A DNA stretch of 64,000 nucleotides, taken from positions 744,001 to 808,000 of the forward strand of contig NZ_PIQJ01000001.1 of NCBI RefSeq assembly GCF_004214835.1. Direction: 5' to 3'. Position 1 is the first letter of the stretch. Each line of letters begins with the position of its first letter. A model generated the notes under the pieces. It was not told the origin of the DNA and made no database searches. It worked only from the letters and a program-made list of their open reading frames with translations. This document shows, one piece after another, positions 10,017 through 20,120 of this stretch. The position numbers were made by a program, and so were the translations under genes. Source of the DNA: Pseudidiomarina tainanensis (GTDB taxonomy: Bacteria > Pseudomonadota > Gammaproteobacteria > Enterobacterales > Alteromonadaceae).

Positions 10017-11228
10017 ATGCAGCTTTTAGCTGATGCTTCGATGCCGTTGGTTACCGAACTCGCTCACCGTTTTTCGGATGCGCTTCAGCAGCAGGGCGTC
10101 GCTTTGACGTTGACGACGTTTCAAGGTCGCCAACCCACACCAGAACAACTCGCTCAAGCCGATTTTTTGATGATTCGCTCGATAACCAAAGTCGATCCCG
10201 ATCTGCTGCAACAAGCGCCACAGTTAAAGTGGATTGGTACCGCAACGATCGGTACCGAGCATGTTGATGCAGCAGCCTGCCAAGCTGCCGGCATCGATTT
10301 TGTATCAACACCAGGCGTAAATGCGAATGCAGTGGGTGACTATGTTGCCAGTGCAGTGAGCTGCATCGCGTTAGAACAAGGTAATTTGCCGCGAGGCGAG
10401 GTTGCCATTATCGGCGCCGGTCATACTGGTCGTGCAGCAGGCCAACGCCTCAGCGGGTTGGGATTGCATGTGCACTATTACGATCCGCCATTATTGCAAC
10501 GTGAAGGTACTTCTGCACCTGTCGATGTTCATGCTGATTGGCACCGCGTGCTAGCCAGCGACGTTATAAGTTGTCATGTACCTATGACTAAAGCCGGTGA
10601 ATACCCGACTTATCATTTGTTCACGCAAGCCAGTATTGCAGCGTTGCCTGATAACTGCATTCTGATTAACGCCAGCCGCGGAGCTGTTATTGAAGAGCAG
10701 GCACTGCGTGCAGCCATGCAATGTGGTCAGCGCTTACATGTTGTTTTGGATGTGTGGGAACATGAACCGCAAGTTGCCGCTGACTTATTTCCTTGGTTAC
10801 GCTATGCCACTGCGCATATTGCCGGGCACAGTGTCGCTGGTAAAGTGGGAGGTACACGGCGATTATTTTCCGAGCTAGCGCAGTGGTTAAAGCATGCTAA
10901 ATTAACTTCAGAATTGCCGCCGTTAAGCGAGTTAATGCAACCGTGGCCTGAAGCTGTGCGGATGTATCGTTGGCAGAGTAATGAACCACCAACATGGCAA
11001 ATGCTAGCATCTTGGGTGCGTGACATTTATGATATACGCATCGATGACAAATTATTGCGTCAGGCGACACCAGAACCAGCAACATTTGATGCGCTACGGC
11101 GCAATTATTCGGCCCGCGCAGAGTTATCGCAAGGTACCGTTGCTGGTGGGAGTTGGCTCGCGCAAGAGGCGTGGCAGGTACGTCTGCGACAACTCACATT
11201 TTCACATATACAAAAGCAGGAGCAGTAA
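10017..11228 (+). CDS. pdxB: Erythronate-4-phosphate dehydrogenase
   Basis: NAD-dependent 2-hydroxyacid dehydrogenase of pyridoxal-5'-phosphate synthesis, oxidising 4-phosphoerythronate. The Rossmann motif GAGHTGRAAGQRL is present, as are the catalytic Arg (NASRGAVIEEQAL), Glu (DVWEHEPQ) and His (AHIAGHSVAGK). A C-terminal PdxB dimerisation region follows. I prefer ATG at 10017 over the preceding TTG at 10014; the ribosome site is a weak CAGGGTT. The stop overlaps the asd start (TAATG), so the two are translationally coupled at the head of a long co-directional run to purF. Confidence 0.95.
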   Translation: MQLLADASMPLVTELAHRFSDALQQQGVALTLTTFQGRQPTPEQLAQADFLMIRSITKVDPDLLQQAPQLKWIGTATIGTEHVDAAACQAAGIDFVSTPGVNANAVGDYVASAVSCIALEQGNLPRGEVAIIGAGHTGRAAGQRLSGLGLHVHYYDPPLLQREGTSAPVDVHADWHRVLASDVISCHVPMTKAGEYPTYHLFTQASIAALPDNCILINASRGAVIEEQALRAAMQCGQRLHVVLDVWEHEPQVAADLFPWLRYATAHIAGHSVAGKVGGTRRLFSELAQWLKHAKLTSELPPLSELMQPWPEAVRMYRWQSNEPPTWQMLASWVRDIYDIRIDDKLLRQATPEPATFDALRRNYSARAELSQGTVAGGSWLAQEAWQVRLRQLTFSHIQKQEQ

Positions 11229-12244
11229 TGTCACGTGCATTTAACGTAGCTGTACTTGGTGCAACCGGATTGGTTGGTCAACACATGATTGAAATTCTTG
11301 AAGCGCGGGATTTCCCAGTCGCTCAACTGTTTCCATTAGCAAGTAGCCGCTCGGCCGGCTCAACGGTTACGTTCCGTGGCGAAGAAATCACGGTAGAAGA
11401 CGCTGAAACCTTTGATTGGAGTCAAGTTGAGCTTGGTTTTTTCTCGGCCGGCGGAAATATTTCACGAATTTATGCGCCGCGAGCTGCGGATGCTGGTTGC
11501 GTGGTTATCGATAACACCTCGGAATTTCGCTATGAGCCCGATATCCCGTTGGTTGTGCCAGAGGTAAATGCTCACGCACTGGCTGACTTTCGTAACCGCA
11601 ACATTATCGCCAACCCAAATTGCTCAACCATTCAAATGCTTGTGGCACTCAAACCGATTCACGATGCGGTAGGTATTGACCGGATAAACGTTGCAACGTA
11701 CCAGTCAACCTCGGGCGCCGGTAAAGAAGCGATGGACGAATTGGCACAGCAAACAGCAGCGCTATTAAATGGACGCCCAGTTGAAGTCGAGCGGTTTAGC
11801 CGTCAAATCGCCTTCAACTGTATTCCACAGATTGATGTGTTTCTAGATAACGATTACACCAAAGAAGAAATGAAGATGGTGTGGGAAACACAAAAAATCT
11901 TTGGGGATGAAAGCATTCGGGTGAATGCAACCGCTGTGCGTGTGCCGGTGTTTTTTGGTCATGCAGAGGCGATACATATTGAAACATTACAACCGATTGA
12001 TGCGGTACAGGCGAAGGAGCTGCTGCGTCACGCACCGGGTGTTGTCTTGTTTGATAATAACGATGATTTTCCGACACAAATAGGTAACGCTGCCGGACAT
12101 GATGAAGTTTTTGTAGGACGCGTGCGTAACGATATTTCTCATCCACAGGGCTTAAACTTGTGGGTCGTAGCCGATAATGTACGCAAAGGCGCCGCGACAA
12201 ATAGTATTCAGATTGCAGAACACTTAATTCGCGACTATATGTAA
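11228..12244 (+). CDS. asd: Aspartate-semialdehyde dehydrogenase family protein (usg position)
   Basis: NADP-dependent enzyme reducing aspartyl phosphate to aspartate semialdehyde, a branch point for Lys, Met and Thr. The nucleotide loop is GATGLVGQHM, the catalytic Cys is Cys132 in NPNCSTIQM, and YQSTSGAGKEA plus PVFFGHAEAIH supply the expected Gln and His regions. The start is the ATG at 11228 with AGGAG before it; a longer in-frame reading from 11153 runs back into pdxB. This locus holds usg in E. coli. The intact catalytic residues favour a working dehydrogenase, but another copy elsewhere cannot be excluded. Confidence 0.85.
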   Translation: MSRAFNVAVLGATGLVGQHMIEILEARDFPVAQLFPLASSRSAGSTVTFRGEEITVEDAETFDWSQVELGFFSAGGNISRIYAPRAADAGCVVIDNTSEFRYEPDIPLVVPEVNAHALADFRNRNIIANPNCSTIQMLVALKPIHDAVGIDRINVATYQSTSGAGKEAMDELAQQTAALLNGRPVEVERFSRQIAFNCIPQIDVFLDNDYTKEEMKMVWETQKIFGDESIRVNATAVRVPVFFGHAEAIHIETLQPIDAVQAKELLRHAPGVVLFDNNDDFPTQIGNAAGHDEVFVGRVRNDISHPQGLNLWVVADNVRKGAATNSIQIAEHLIRDYM

Positions 12245-12307
12245 AACTATCCATCTTTCAATGCGGTACCGATAATTACAACGATTACAAAAGAGGGAAC
12301 CAGCTCA

Positions 12308-14362
12308 ATGAAACGGAATAGCTTGGCACTGGCTGCCGGAATAGCACTGGCACTCGGCTCGTCAGCAGTCGTGACTGCGGACGCGAGTTTTGTGAATACA
12401 AGTGCGGCGGCTATGCTGCAAGGTCAGGCCACCTCAAGATGGCAGCCTGATCGATTTGGTCCAATCGTTTCATCCGACACCTTATGGTCTATCGCCATGT
12501 ACTATGGTGACAAAACGGACTTGTCGGTTTATGAAATGATGGACTTGTTCATTGAGCTAAACCCTGAAGCTTTCATCAACGGTCGCGCTGATCGGATGAT
12601 GGATGGCTATTACCTTAAGGTTCCTGAAATTGCTCAGCGAACCCGAACAGAAACAGCTGTAGTTGCGACTGAATCAGCAACGCCTCAAACGACCACCGAA
12701 GATAGTTCTGTCGCTGCAGTAGCTGTCGATGAAGCTACTGATGTGGTTGAGAGCGTTCCAGCAAAAGCTGATGCCTCGAACCGTGTTGCTACCGAAACTA
12801 GTGTTGAGTTTGATGTAGCAGAACTTACTCAATTACGTACCCAATTGGCTGAATCGATTTCATTGATTGAGCGCTTAAACAGCGAAAATAGTCAGTTACA
12901 AGATCGTCTTGATTCAGTAACCGCGGAGCTTGAGCAGTTGCGGTTGAAGGTTAATGCCGAACAAGTGGCCGAAGATGAACTACAAGACCAGATTGCTGCA
13001 GAAATTGTCGCGACCCGAGTTGAAGCTGGTGAAACGGCTTCGGTAGCAAGCGAAACTCCAGTCGAGACCGTTGCCGCAACACCAGAACCAGAAGCAACAC
13101 CGGTGGAACAACCGGTTGCGTCACAGCCAACTGAAGCAGAGGCTTCAAGCACTACAGTGACTGAATCGGCTACTAAAGAGAAAGTTGCCGAGCCGAAAGC
13201 TGCTGAACCGAAGCCTGTGAAGCGTAAGCAGCAATCTGAATATCAGGAATTTATTGACTGGTTATTACAACCGTTCCAATTGGCCTTGGCAATTCTGATT
13301 CCATTGCTACTTGCCGCCATTATTTGGTACGTGCTGTATGTTCGCCGGTTGAATCGTGAAACGCTGGGTCCGTATAACGGTGCTATGCAAGCCGCTGAGC
13401 AAGAGCAACAGCAAGAACAGGGTGAAGCAGAAGAGAAACTAAGCGCTTATGAGGAAGCTGAGCAAGCCGCTCTGGCCGAAGAAGCGGCTGATATGCCTGA
13501 GTTTGAGCGTTTAGACGAAGATGAAGAAGTGGTTGCGGAAGCAGACGAAGAAGAGGCTCCGGAAACGCTAGAAGATGAACTATCCGCACTAGATGATGCA
13601 GAAGATGAATTTGAGACGATTGATGAAACCGTTGATGACGAAGCGGATCTGGATACACTGCTAGCGAGTAGTTTCGATGAGCCTGAAGCTGAAGCTGAGA
13701 GCGAGATTGAGACCGAAATTCAACCAGATAAAGAGGTTGAGGTAGACCTTGAAGCAGAAAGCGATTTATCGGAAGAGGTGCAACCGGAGGAAGCTACTGC
13801 AGATGATGATTTATCGTTAGAGTTCGATGCAACGCCAGTAGCTCCTGAACAGTCGCAGGCTGAAACGAAGCCAACTGAGCCCGCAACAGCTGACGATGAT
13901 GAAATGAGCTTAGACTTTCATATCGATGATGCCGCAACTGAAGTTGATGCGCCAGCGACCGATGAAACGCCTGTAACGGATTTAGAAGTCGAACTGGAGC
14001 AGTTCGAAGATGTCGACTTAGCTGATATCGATCTTGAAGCATTAAGTGCTGAAACAGAAACTAAATCAGAAGCAGAAGACGACACTGACGATGGTTCATT
14101 TTTAGAAATTGATGCGCTGCTTGAAGAGGCTGAATCAGCAGAATCGGATTACGACAGTCCTCGTTTTGAGCGTGAGTCAGGTCAAGTTGATGATAACGAA
14201 GAAACACCTTCGGGAATGATTGATCTAGCCCGTGCATACTTAGAAATGGATGAGTATGAGCTGGCGCGTTCGGAGCTTGAAAAGGTTGCACAAACCGATG
14301 ACGAAGACGCAAAACGTGAAGCGGCAATGTTATTGCAAAAGATTGAAGAACAGGGACATTAA
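12308..14362 (+). CDS. fimV: FimV/HubP-like polar hub protein
   Basis: Inner-membrane protein with a periplasmic LysM region and a highly acidic cytoplasmic tail. In Pseudomonas and Vibrio relatives it organises cell-pole and type IV pilus or flagellar functions. Seen here: a signal peptide ([20 protein letters not shown]), a LysM-like stretch ([13 protein letters not shown]) at residues 57-69, a coiled coil ([16 protein letters not shown]) and one membrane span near 320-345. A long Asp/Glu-rich region follows, then the C-terminal FimV repeat ([20 protein letters not shown]). At 684 residues it is shorter than P. aeruginosa FimV. It lies between asd and truA, and its stop overlaps the truA start. 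Confidence 0.9.
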   Translation: MKRNSLALAAGIALALGSSAVVTADASFVNTSAAAMLQGQATSRWQPDRFGPIVSSDTLWSIAMYYGDKTDLSVYEMMDLFIELNPEAFINGRADRMMDGYYLKVPEIAQRTRTETAVVATESATPQTTTEDSSVAAVAVDEATDVVESVPAKADASNRVATETSVEFDVAELTQLRTQLAESISLIERLNSENSQLQDRLDSVTAELEQLRLKVNAEQVAEDELQDQIAAEIVATRVEAGETASVASETPVETVAATPEPEATPVEQPVASQPTEAEASSTTVTESATKEKVAEPKAAEPKPVKRKQQSEYQEFIDWLLQPFQLALAILIPLLLAAIIWYVLYVRRLNRETLGPYNGAMQAAEQEQQQEQGEAEEKLSAYEEAEQAALAEEAADMPEFERLDEDEEVVAEADEEEAPETLEDELSALDDAEDEFETIDETVDDEADLDTLLASSFDEPEAEAESEIETEIQPDKEVEVDLEAESDLSEEVQPEEATADDDLSLEFDATPVAPEQSQAETKPTEPATADDDEMSLDFHIDDAATEVDAPATDETPVTDLEVELEQFEDVDLADIDLEALSAETETKSEAEDDTDDGSFLEIDALLEEAESAESDYDSPRFERESGQVDDNEETPSGMIDLARAYLEMDEYELARSELEKVAQTDDEDAKREAAMLLQKIEEQGH

Positions 14363-15159
14363 TGAGTAGTACGCGCATTGCGCTGGGTATTGAATACGAC
14401 GGCAGTCAGTATTTTGGGTGGCAACGGCAACGAGAGGTTGTCTGTGTTCAAGAAGTGCTTGAGCGCGCGTTGAGTAAAGTAGCCAATCATCCGGTTGAAG
14501 TAACCTGCGCAGGGCGTACCGATGCCGGCGTACATGCCACCGGGCAAGTTGTTCACTTCGATTGCCAGTTTGAGCGGGCAATGCCCGCTTGGACCATGGG
14601 TGTGAATAGTAACTTACCGGACTCTGTAGCAGTACGCTGGGCGCGTGAAGTGCCCGAGTCATTTAATGCGCGCTTTAGTGCCACCGGTCGCCGTTATCGA
14701 TACATTATTGCCAACCAAAAAATGCGCCCAGGTATTCTTGGGCGCGGTTTAAGCCATTACCATCAACCACTAGATGCCCAACGGATGCACGAGGCGGCGC
14801 AGCACCTTATCGGAGAACATGACTTTAGCGCATTTCGAGCTGCGCAATGCCAGTCGCACTCACCGAATCGCTGCGTGACACGAATCGACGTACGCCGATT
14901 TGGCGATTTTATTGTGGTTGATATTGCTGCCAACGCATTTTTGCATCACATGGTTCGAAATATTGTTGGCAGTTTGCTCGAAGTTGGTAAAGGTGAGCAA
15001 ACCACAGCTTGGTTGGGGACTTTATTGGCCGGGCGCGATCGAACTTTAGCAGCGGCTACTGCGAAAGCCGAAGGTTTGTACTTAGTGCAAGTGGATTATC
15101 CACAAGAGTTTGATCTGCCGCAATTACCGCCTGGTCCGCTGTGGCTACCTGACTGTTAA
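14362..15159 (+). CDS. truA: tRNA pseudouridine(38-40) synthase TruA
   Basis: Isomerises uridines 38-40 in the anticodon arm of many tRNAs. The catalytic Asp is Asp54 in [19 protein letters not shown], and the N-terminal [12 protein letters not shown] and later [19 protein letters not shown] are family hallmarks. At 265 residues it is the usual length. Its ATG overlaps the fimV stop (TAATG), so it is translated from the same message. A 99-base gap with a possible promoter separates it from accD. Confidence 0.96.
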   Translation: MSSTRIALGIEYDGSQYFGWQRQREVVCVQEVLERALSKVANHPVEVTCAGRTDAGVHATGQVVHFDCQFERAMPAWTMGVNSNLPDSVAVRWAREVPESFNARFSATGRRYRYIIANQKMRPGILGRGLSHYHQPLDAQRMHEAAQHLIGEHDFSAFRAAQCQSHSPNRCVTRIDVRRFGDFIVVDIAANAFLHHMVRNIVGSLLEVGKGEQTTAWLGTLLAGRDRTLAAATAKAEGLYLVQVDYPQEFDLPQLPPGPLWLPDC

Positions 15160-15168
15160 GACCACTTT

Positions 15169-15196
15169 TTGCTAAACTGATTTCATAGAATATGCT
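15169..15196 (+). promoter_or_regulatory. Possible sigma-70 promoter for accD
   Basis: TTGCTA and TATGCT spaced by 16 bases in the truA-accD gap. The boxes are imperfect; this is the best match in the interval. Confidence 0.35.
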
Positions 15197-15258
15197 TTAA
15201 TAGAGCGTATTTATTGGCAATTACGCCAGATGACCGAACAAGTTAACAACGGAATATT

Positions 15259-16122
15259 ATGAGTTGGATAGAGCGAATTCTCGCAAAACCGAAGAGCAAC
15301 AAACGTCGCAACATTCCAGAAGGCGTGTGGGCGAAGTGCACCAGTTGTGATGCTATTCTCTACAGTGCTGATTTAGAACGCAGCTTGAATGTTTGTCCGA
15401 AATGTGACCATCACATGCGCGTTTCTGCACGCGTGCGCCTCGCAAACTTTCTTGACGACGGCAAAGGTGAAGAACTCGGTGCCGAACTTGAGCCAAAGGA
15501 TGTTCTAAAGTTTCGTGATTCGAAGAAATATAAAGACCGTATCGCTGCAGCGCAGAAGGCTACCGGTGAGAAAGATGCGTTGATCGCTCAAAAAGGCCGC
15601 TTAAAAGGCATGCCAGTCGTTGCTGTGGCGTTTGAATTCGACTTTATGGGCGGTTCAATGGCATCGGTGGTTGGCGCGCGCTTTGTCAAAGCTGCTGAAG
15701 TTTGCTTGCGTGAACGCATTCCTCTTGTCTGCTTCTCAGCATCAGGTGGTGCCCGTATGCAAGAAGCCTTGTTGTCATTGATGCAAATGGCGAAAACATC
15801 GGCTGCGCTTGCGCGTATGAGCGAAGAAGGCATTCCATTTATTTCGGTATTAACTGACCCAACGATGGGTGGTGTATCGGCCAGTTTAGCGATGCTTGGT
15901 GATATCAATATTGCCGAACCAAAAGCGTTGATTGGTTTCGCCGGCCCTCGAGTTATCGAGCAAACTGTCCGTGAGACATTACCTGAAGGCTTCCAACGTG
16001 CTGAGTTCTTAGTGGAGCACGGCGCAGTGGATATGATTGTGGATCGTCGTCAGATGCGTAATCGAATTGCCGCATTATTGGCAAAATTCCAACATCTGCC
16101 GGCTGTTGCTGACGAATACTAA
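15259..16122 (+). CDS. accD: Acetyl-CoA carboxylase carboxyltransferase subunit beta
   Basis: Beta half of the carboxyltransferase that makes malonyl-CoA with AccA, using carboxylated biotin on AccB. The N-terminal zinc ribbon has Cys27, Cys30, Cys46 and Cys49 (KCTSC and VCPKC). The crotonase-like core shows [22 protein letters not shown] and [11 protein letters not shown]. It is 287 residues and complete. It starts the accD-folC-dedD subset, with folC beginning 3 bases after its stop. Confidence 0.97.
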   Translation: MSWIERILAKPKSNKRRNIPEGVWAKCTSCDAILYSADLERSLNVCPKCDHHMRVSARVRLANFLDDGKGEELGAELEPKDVLKFRDSKKYKDRIAAAQKATGEKDALIAQKGRLKGMPVVAVAFEFDFMGGSMASVVGARFVKAAEVCLRERIPLVCFSASGGARMQEALLSLMQMAKTSAALARMSEEGIPFISVLTDPTMGGVSASLAMLGDINIAEPKALIGFAGPRVIEQTVRETLPEGFQRAEFLVEHGAVDMIVDRRQMRNRIAALLAKFQHLPAVADEY

Positions 16123-16125
16123 GCA

Positions 16126-17421
16126 ATGACAGCCGCAATGAAACCCTCTAATTCAGCCGGGCTAGATGCCTGGCTGAGTTATTTAGAGCAGTTGCATCCT
16201 AGTGCCATTGATATGGGGCTAGAACGCGTGAAAACTGTTGCAGAACGTTTAGACCTCACCACAACTTCGGCGCAGGTTTTTACCGTTGCCGGAACCAATG
16301 GCAAAGGCTCAACGGTTCGTTATCTTGAAACCATACTTCGCTGTGCGGGCTACAATACCGGTGTATATATCTCACCGCATCTACACCATTACGCCGAACG
16401 TGTACGCATTAATGCCCTTCAGCTAGCTGAGCAGGAACACGTGGCGGCATTTGCTGCCATTGAAGAGGTTCGCGGCGATATCTCATTAACTTATTTTGAA
16501 TTTGGCACGCTTGCTGCGCTGTGGCTGATGAAACAGCGTGATTTAGATGCCTGGATTCTAGAGGTTGGTCTAGGTGGACGCCTTGACGCCGTAAATATTA
16601 TTAATGCAGATGTGGCGCTGTTGACCAGTGTCGGTATTGACCATATTGGTTTTTTGGGTGACGACCGTACCGGCATTGCGCGTGAAAAGGCGGGTATTTT
16701 CCGGCCGCATCGCCCGGCAATTGTGGGTGAACCTGATTTTCCAAATGCAGTTGCTACTGCGGCGCTGGAACAAGATGTTCAATTACATCGGGTTGGTCAG
16801 GATTTTCATTATCGTGTGACCGGTGCCGATACTTGGCAGTTTCGTGATAGTCATAATTTTCTGCAAGACTTACCGTTACCGCAGTTGCCATTGCCTAATG
16901 CTGCAACCGCCATCGCGGCGTTAGCGGCAAGTAAATTGCCGGTTTCCGACCAAGCGATTAGAGATGGATTAAATCAGGCAAGAGAGCCTGGGCGTCTACA
17001 ATTTGTTTCCGGTGATAAGCAACATCATATCGATACGTTGCTTGATGTTGCTCATAATCCGCATGCAGCAAACTATCTGGTGCAAGCCTTGGCGCATCGC
17101 TATCCACAACGCGAGATTTTTGCGGTTGTTGGGATGTTGCATGATAAGGACATTGCAGGAACACTCGCTGCTTTGCAGCCAGCGGTATCACGTTGGTATT
17201 TTGCGAGCTTGGCCGAACCACGTGGCGCAAGTGCTGCGCAATTGCTTGAAAACGCCCCATCGGAAGCGAATTATACCGAATGTTTTGAGAGTGTGACCGT
17301 CGCATACCAGAAGGCTCAGGAAGATGCGCTAGCGATGTCCTTAACCATGCAATCAACACAACCTCTGGTATTGGTCTGCGGCTCGTTTTACACTGTAGGG
17401 AAAATTCCAACAACGGAGTAG
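16126..17421 (+). CDS. folC: Folylpolyglutamate/dihydrofolate synthase
   Basis: Adds glutamate to dihydropteroate and to folates, an ATP-dependent ligase of the Mur ligase fold. The P-loop reads VAGTNGKGSTVRYLE near residue 55; SPHLHHYAERVRIN, LEVGLGGRLDAVN and DVAHNPHAANYL are the usual folate and ATP-binding blocks. It is 431 residues. The ATG at 16126 follows the accD stop by 3 bases; an in-frame ATG at 16138 is an alternative start. dedD follows after 3 bases. Confidence 0.96.
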   Translation: MTAAMKPSNSAGLDAWLSYLEQLHPSAIDMGLERVKTVAERLDLTTTSAQVFTVAGTNGKGSTVRYLETILRCAGYNTGVYISPHLHHYAERVRINALQLAEQEHVAAFAAIEEVRGDISLTYFEFGTLAALWLMKQRDLDAWILEVGLGGRLDAVNIINADVALLTSVGIDHIGFLGDDRTGIAREKAGIFRPHRPAIVGEPDFPNAVATAALEQDVQLHRVGQDFHYRVTGADTWQFRDSHNFLQDLPLPQLPLPNAATAIAALAASKLPVSDQAIRDGLNQAREPGRLQFVSGDKQHHIDTLLDVAHNPHAANYLVQALAHRYPQREIFAVVGMLHDKDIAGTLAALQPAVSRWYFASLAEPRGASAAQLLENAPSEANYTECFESVTVAYQKAQEDALAMSLTMQSTQPLVLVCGSFYTVGKIPTTE

Positions 17422-17424
17422 TTC

Positions 17425-17964
17425 ATGGCCTCGCAGTTGCAAAATAGAATTGTCGGCAGCGTTATTCTTATTGCCCTCGCAGTAATTATTTTACCGGAGT
17501 TATTTGACGGTAAGCCGCAACAACAACGCGAGTCGTTTGAAACGATTCCATTACAGCCGGATGTCGAAGTAGCCGAAGTGCCTGCACAAAAGGTACCTGA
17601 ACAAGAAAAGCTACCCGCGTCATTGGAACAAGTCGAAACACTTGAGCTTGATGCTGATGATGCCCCGCCAATTAAAACCGCACAACAACGCACGCCAGAG
17701 GCGCCAAGCAACGCCGAGCTACAACAACCAGGTTGGATTATTCAACTCGGTGTATTCCGCAATCAAGCATCAGTTGATCGCTTAGTGAAAGAGCTACGTG
17801 CGGCCGGCTATCCTGCTTACCGCGAGGTAGTTCAAACCGCTGATGGCCCCCGCAATAAACTATTAGTTGGGCCAGGCTTGGTGAAAGAAGAGCTTGAAGC
17901 TGATTTACCAAAGTTACGGGAATTAACCGATCTCCGTGGTCGAGTTTTTCGCTACGAACCTTAA
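17425..17964 (+). CDS. dedD: DedD-like SPOR-domain division protein
   Basis: Single-pass inner-membrane protein whose periplasmic SPOR domain binds denuded septal peptidoglycan. A hydrophobic span (IVGSVILIALAVIILPELF) is at residues 9-27. A Glu/Pro/Gln-rich linker and a SPOR domain at about 107-175 (GWIIQLGVFRNQASVDRLV, then YPAYRE and LVGPG) follow. It is 179 residues. It follows folC by 3 bases with GGAG inside the folC end. Family and the conserved folC-dedD-cvpA order agree. Confidence 0.92.
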   Translation: MASQLQNRIVGSVILIALAVIILPELFDGKPQQQRESFETIPLQPDVEVAEVPAQKVPEQEKLPASLEQVETLELDADDAPPIKTAQQRTPEAPSNAELQQPGWIIQLGVFRNQASVDRLVKELRAAGYPAYREVVQTADGPRNKLLVGPGLVKEELEADLPKLRELTDLRGRVFRYEP

Positions 17965-17969
17965 TAAAT

Positions 17970-18000
17970 TTGCGCAAAATGTCCGCCTTTCTGATACAAT
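17970..18000 (+). promoter_or_regulatory. Possible promoter for cvpA-purF
   Basis: TTGCGC, then TGATACAAT about 17-19 bases on, in the dedD-cvpA gap. Spacing is ambiguous. No PurR operator is evident. Confidence 0.3.
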
Positions 18001-18036
18001 TCGCGCGAAATTTTAATCCGCTAGGGAATGCTAACA

Positions 18037-18528
18037 ATGGTCTGGATTGATATCGCGATTTTAGTGGTAATAGGTCTTTCGACGTTAATCAGCTTAACCC
18101 GAGGCTTCGTGAAAGAAGCACTGTCATTAGCCATTTGGGTGGCTGCCTTTTTTATCGCAAAGTTTTTCTATCTCGACCTCGCGACGTTGTTTACTGGCAT
18201 TCAAGATACGATGCTGCGTAACGCCGCAGCCGTCGCAGCGCTGTTTATAGCGACCTTGATTGTTGGCTCACTAGTGAATTATTTAATTGGCCGCCTAGTT
18301 GAGAGCACCGGTTTAACCGGTACCGACCGGCTGTTAGGTGCGCTGTTTGGAGCATTACGTGGCGTATTAATAGTCGCCGCATTGCTATTTTTCATGGATT
18401 CATTCACGGGCTTATCTGATGAACCATGGTGGCAAGCTTCAAATCTGATTCCACATTTCGGTGTGGTCATTCAGTGGTTTTTTGAATACTTGGAAAATAC
18501 TTCAAGTTTCTTACCCCAAAATGTTTAA
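18037..18528 (+). CDS. cvpA: CvpA family membrane protein
   Basis: Small polytopic inner-membrane protein, linked in E. coli to colicin V export and envelope stress but without a settled biochemical role. Four hydrophobic stretches are visible: [49 protein letters not shown] and [17 protein letters not shown] choose ATG at 18037 because AGGGA lies 9 bases before it; the in-frame ATG at 18028 is only one base from that site. The result is 163 residues, close to E. coli CvpA. It precedes purF by 15 bases. Confidence 0.92.
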   Translation: MVWIDIAILVVIGLSTLISLTRGFVKEALSLAIWVAAFFIAKFFYLDLATLFTGIQDTMLRNAAAVAALFIATLIVGSLVNYLIGRLVESTGLTGTDRLLGALFGALRGVLIVAALLFFMDSFTGLSDEPWWQASNLIPHFGVVIQWFFEYLENTSSFLPQNV

Positions 18529-18543
18529 TGAGGTTGTCGTTGC

Positions 18544-20058
18544 ATGTGTGGCATTGTTGGAATTGTAGGTAAAGACCCAGTCAATCAAGCGTTGTATGAC
18601 GGTTTAACGATGCTACAGCATCGTGGCCAAGATGCCGCCGGTATCATGACCGTTGATAACGGAACACTGCGTTTACGTAAGGCCAATGGTTTAGTGCGCG
18701 ACGTGTTTCACACGCGCCATATGCACCGACTACAAGGCCGTATTGGGATTGGTCATGTTCGTTACCCAACGGCAGGCAGTTCAAGCTCTGCTGAAGCGCA
18801 GCCATTTTATGTGAATTCACCGTTTGGTATTGCGATGGCTCACAATGGTAACTTGACCAATGCACACGAGTTGCAAGAGCAACTGTTTGCCAAAGCGCGT
18901 CGCCACATTAACACTACCTCAGATTCAGAAATTCTGCTGAACGTGTTCGCCCACGAACTTTATCAGCAGGAGAGTTTGCACCTCACACCAGAAGATGTAT
19001 TTGCAACTGTTGCGCGAGTGCACCGTCAAATTCGCGGTGCCTATGCCGTGGTTGCCATGATTATTGGTCATGGTATCGTTGCATTCCGCGACCCGTGGGG
19101 GATTCGTCCGTTGGTATTGGGTATGCGTGAAACGGCGAATGGCAACGAATACATTGTTGCGTCGGAGAGTGTTGCCGTTGATGGTACCGGGTTTAAATAC
19201 GTTCGCGATGTAGAGCCAGGCGAAGCGATTTATATCAGCGAAGATGGGGAATTGTTCTCGCGTCAGTGTGCAGATAATCCGCAACATTGCCCATGTATTT
19301 TTGAATATGTTTACTTTGCTCGTCCTGATTCATTTATCGACAAAGTATCCGTGTATGCATCACGCGTGAACATGGGCCGTAAACTTGGCGAAAAAGTGAA
19401 ACGCGACTACGCCGATTTAGATATCGATGTGGTGATTCCAATTCCAGAAACCAGCTGTGATATCGCTTTGGAAATGGCGAATGTGTTGGATTTACCGTAT
19501 CGCCAAGGCTTTGTAAAAAATCGCTATATTGGTCGTACTTTTATTATGCCGGGACAAACCCAACGGCGTAAGTCAGTACGTCGCAAACTGAACGCGATTA
19601 GTGCTGAATTCCGTGGCAAAAATGTCTTGTTAGTCGACGACTCGATTGTACGTGGTACGACTTCTGAGCAAATCATTGAGATGGCTCGTGAAGCTGGTGC
19701 TAAGAAAGTTTATTTCGCCTCGGCCGCACCAGAGATTCGTTTCCCGAACGTTTACGGGATTGATATGCCAAGTGCGAACGAGTTAATTGGTCATGGTCGT
19801 GAAGCATCAGAAATCAACGACTTGATTAAAGCGGATGGTTTGATTTACCAAGAACTCGACGATTTGATTGCGGCAGTTCAGCAAGAAAATAAAGAGATCA
19901 CGCGCTTTGAGACATCGGTATTTAACGGTGAGTATATCACTGGCGATATCAACCAAAGCTATTTGGATCGTCTTGATGCTGCGCGTAATGATGTTGCTCG
20001 CCATGGTAGCGATCAAAGCGAAGATGCCAATTTAGAGCTTCACAACGAAGACGAATAA
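18544..20058 (+). CDS. purF: Amidophosphoribosyltransferase
   Basis: First committed step of purine synthesis, making phosphoribosylamine from PRPP and glutamine. Mature protein begins at the nucleophile Cys2 (MCGIVGIVG). The glutaminase domain shows [12 protein letters not shown] and AHNGNLTNA, and the PRPP loop is [15 protein letters not shown]. It is 504 residues, equal to the E. coli enzyme. It ends the pdxB-to-purF run and is followed by a strong terminator. Confidence 0.97.
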   Translation: MCGIVGIVGKDPVNQALYDGLTMLQHRGQDAAGIMTVDNGTLRLRKANGLVRDVFHTRHMHRLQGRIGIGHVRYPTAGSSSSAEAQPFYVNSPFGIAMAHNGNLTNAHELQEQLFAKARRHINTTSDSEILLNVFAHELYQQESLHLTPEDVFATVARVHRQIRGAYAVVAMIIGHGIVAFRDPWGIRPLVLGMRETANGNEYIVASESVAVDGTGFKYVRDVEPGEAIYISEDGELFSRQCADNPQHCPCIFEYVYFARPDSFIDKVSVYASRVNMGRKLGEKVKRDYADLDIDVVIPIPETSCDIALEMANVLDLPYRQGFVKNRYIGRTFIMPGQTQRRKSVRRKLNAISAEFRGKNVLLVDDSIVRGTTSEQIIEMAREAGAKKVYFASAAPEIRFPNVYGIDMPSANELIGHGREASEINDLIKADGLIYQELDDLIAAVQQENKEITRFETSVFNGEYITGDINQSYLDRLDAARNDVARHGSDQSEDANLELHNEDE

Positions 20059-20076
20059 GACAAGTCAGTCAGTCAT

Positions 20077-20107
20077 AAAAAAAACGGACGCCAAGGCGTC
20101 CGTTTTT
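20077..20107. terminator. Bidirectional terminator between purF and astB
   Basis: Stem CGGACGCC/GGCGTCCG with a 2-base AA loop, flanked by eight A and five T. It serves the converging purF and astB genes. Confidence 0.85.
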
Positions 20108-20120
20108 CGTTAGATAGCGA

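Noticed and set aside
14061-14662. Antisense frames over fimV and truA of 105-110 codons
   Set aside because: Shadows of the acidic fimV repeat codons; no start signals or protein features.
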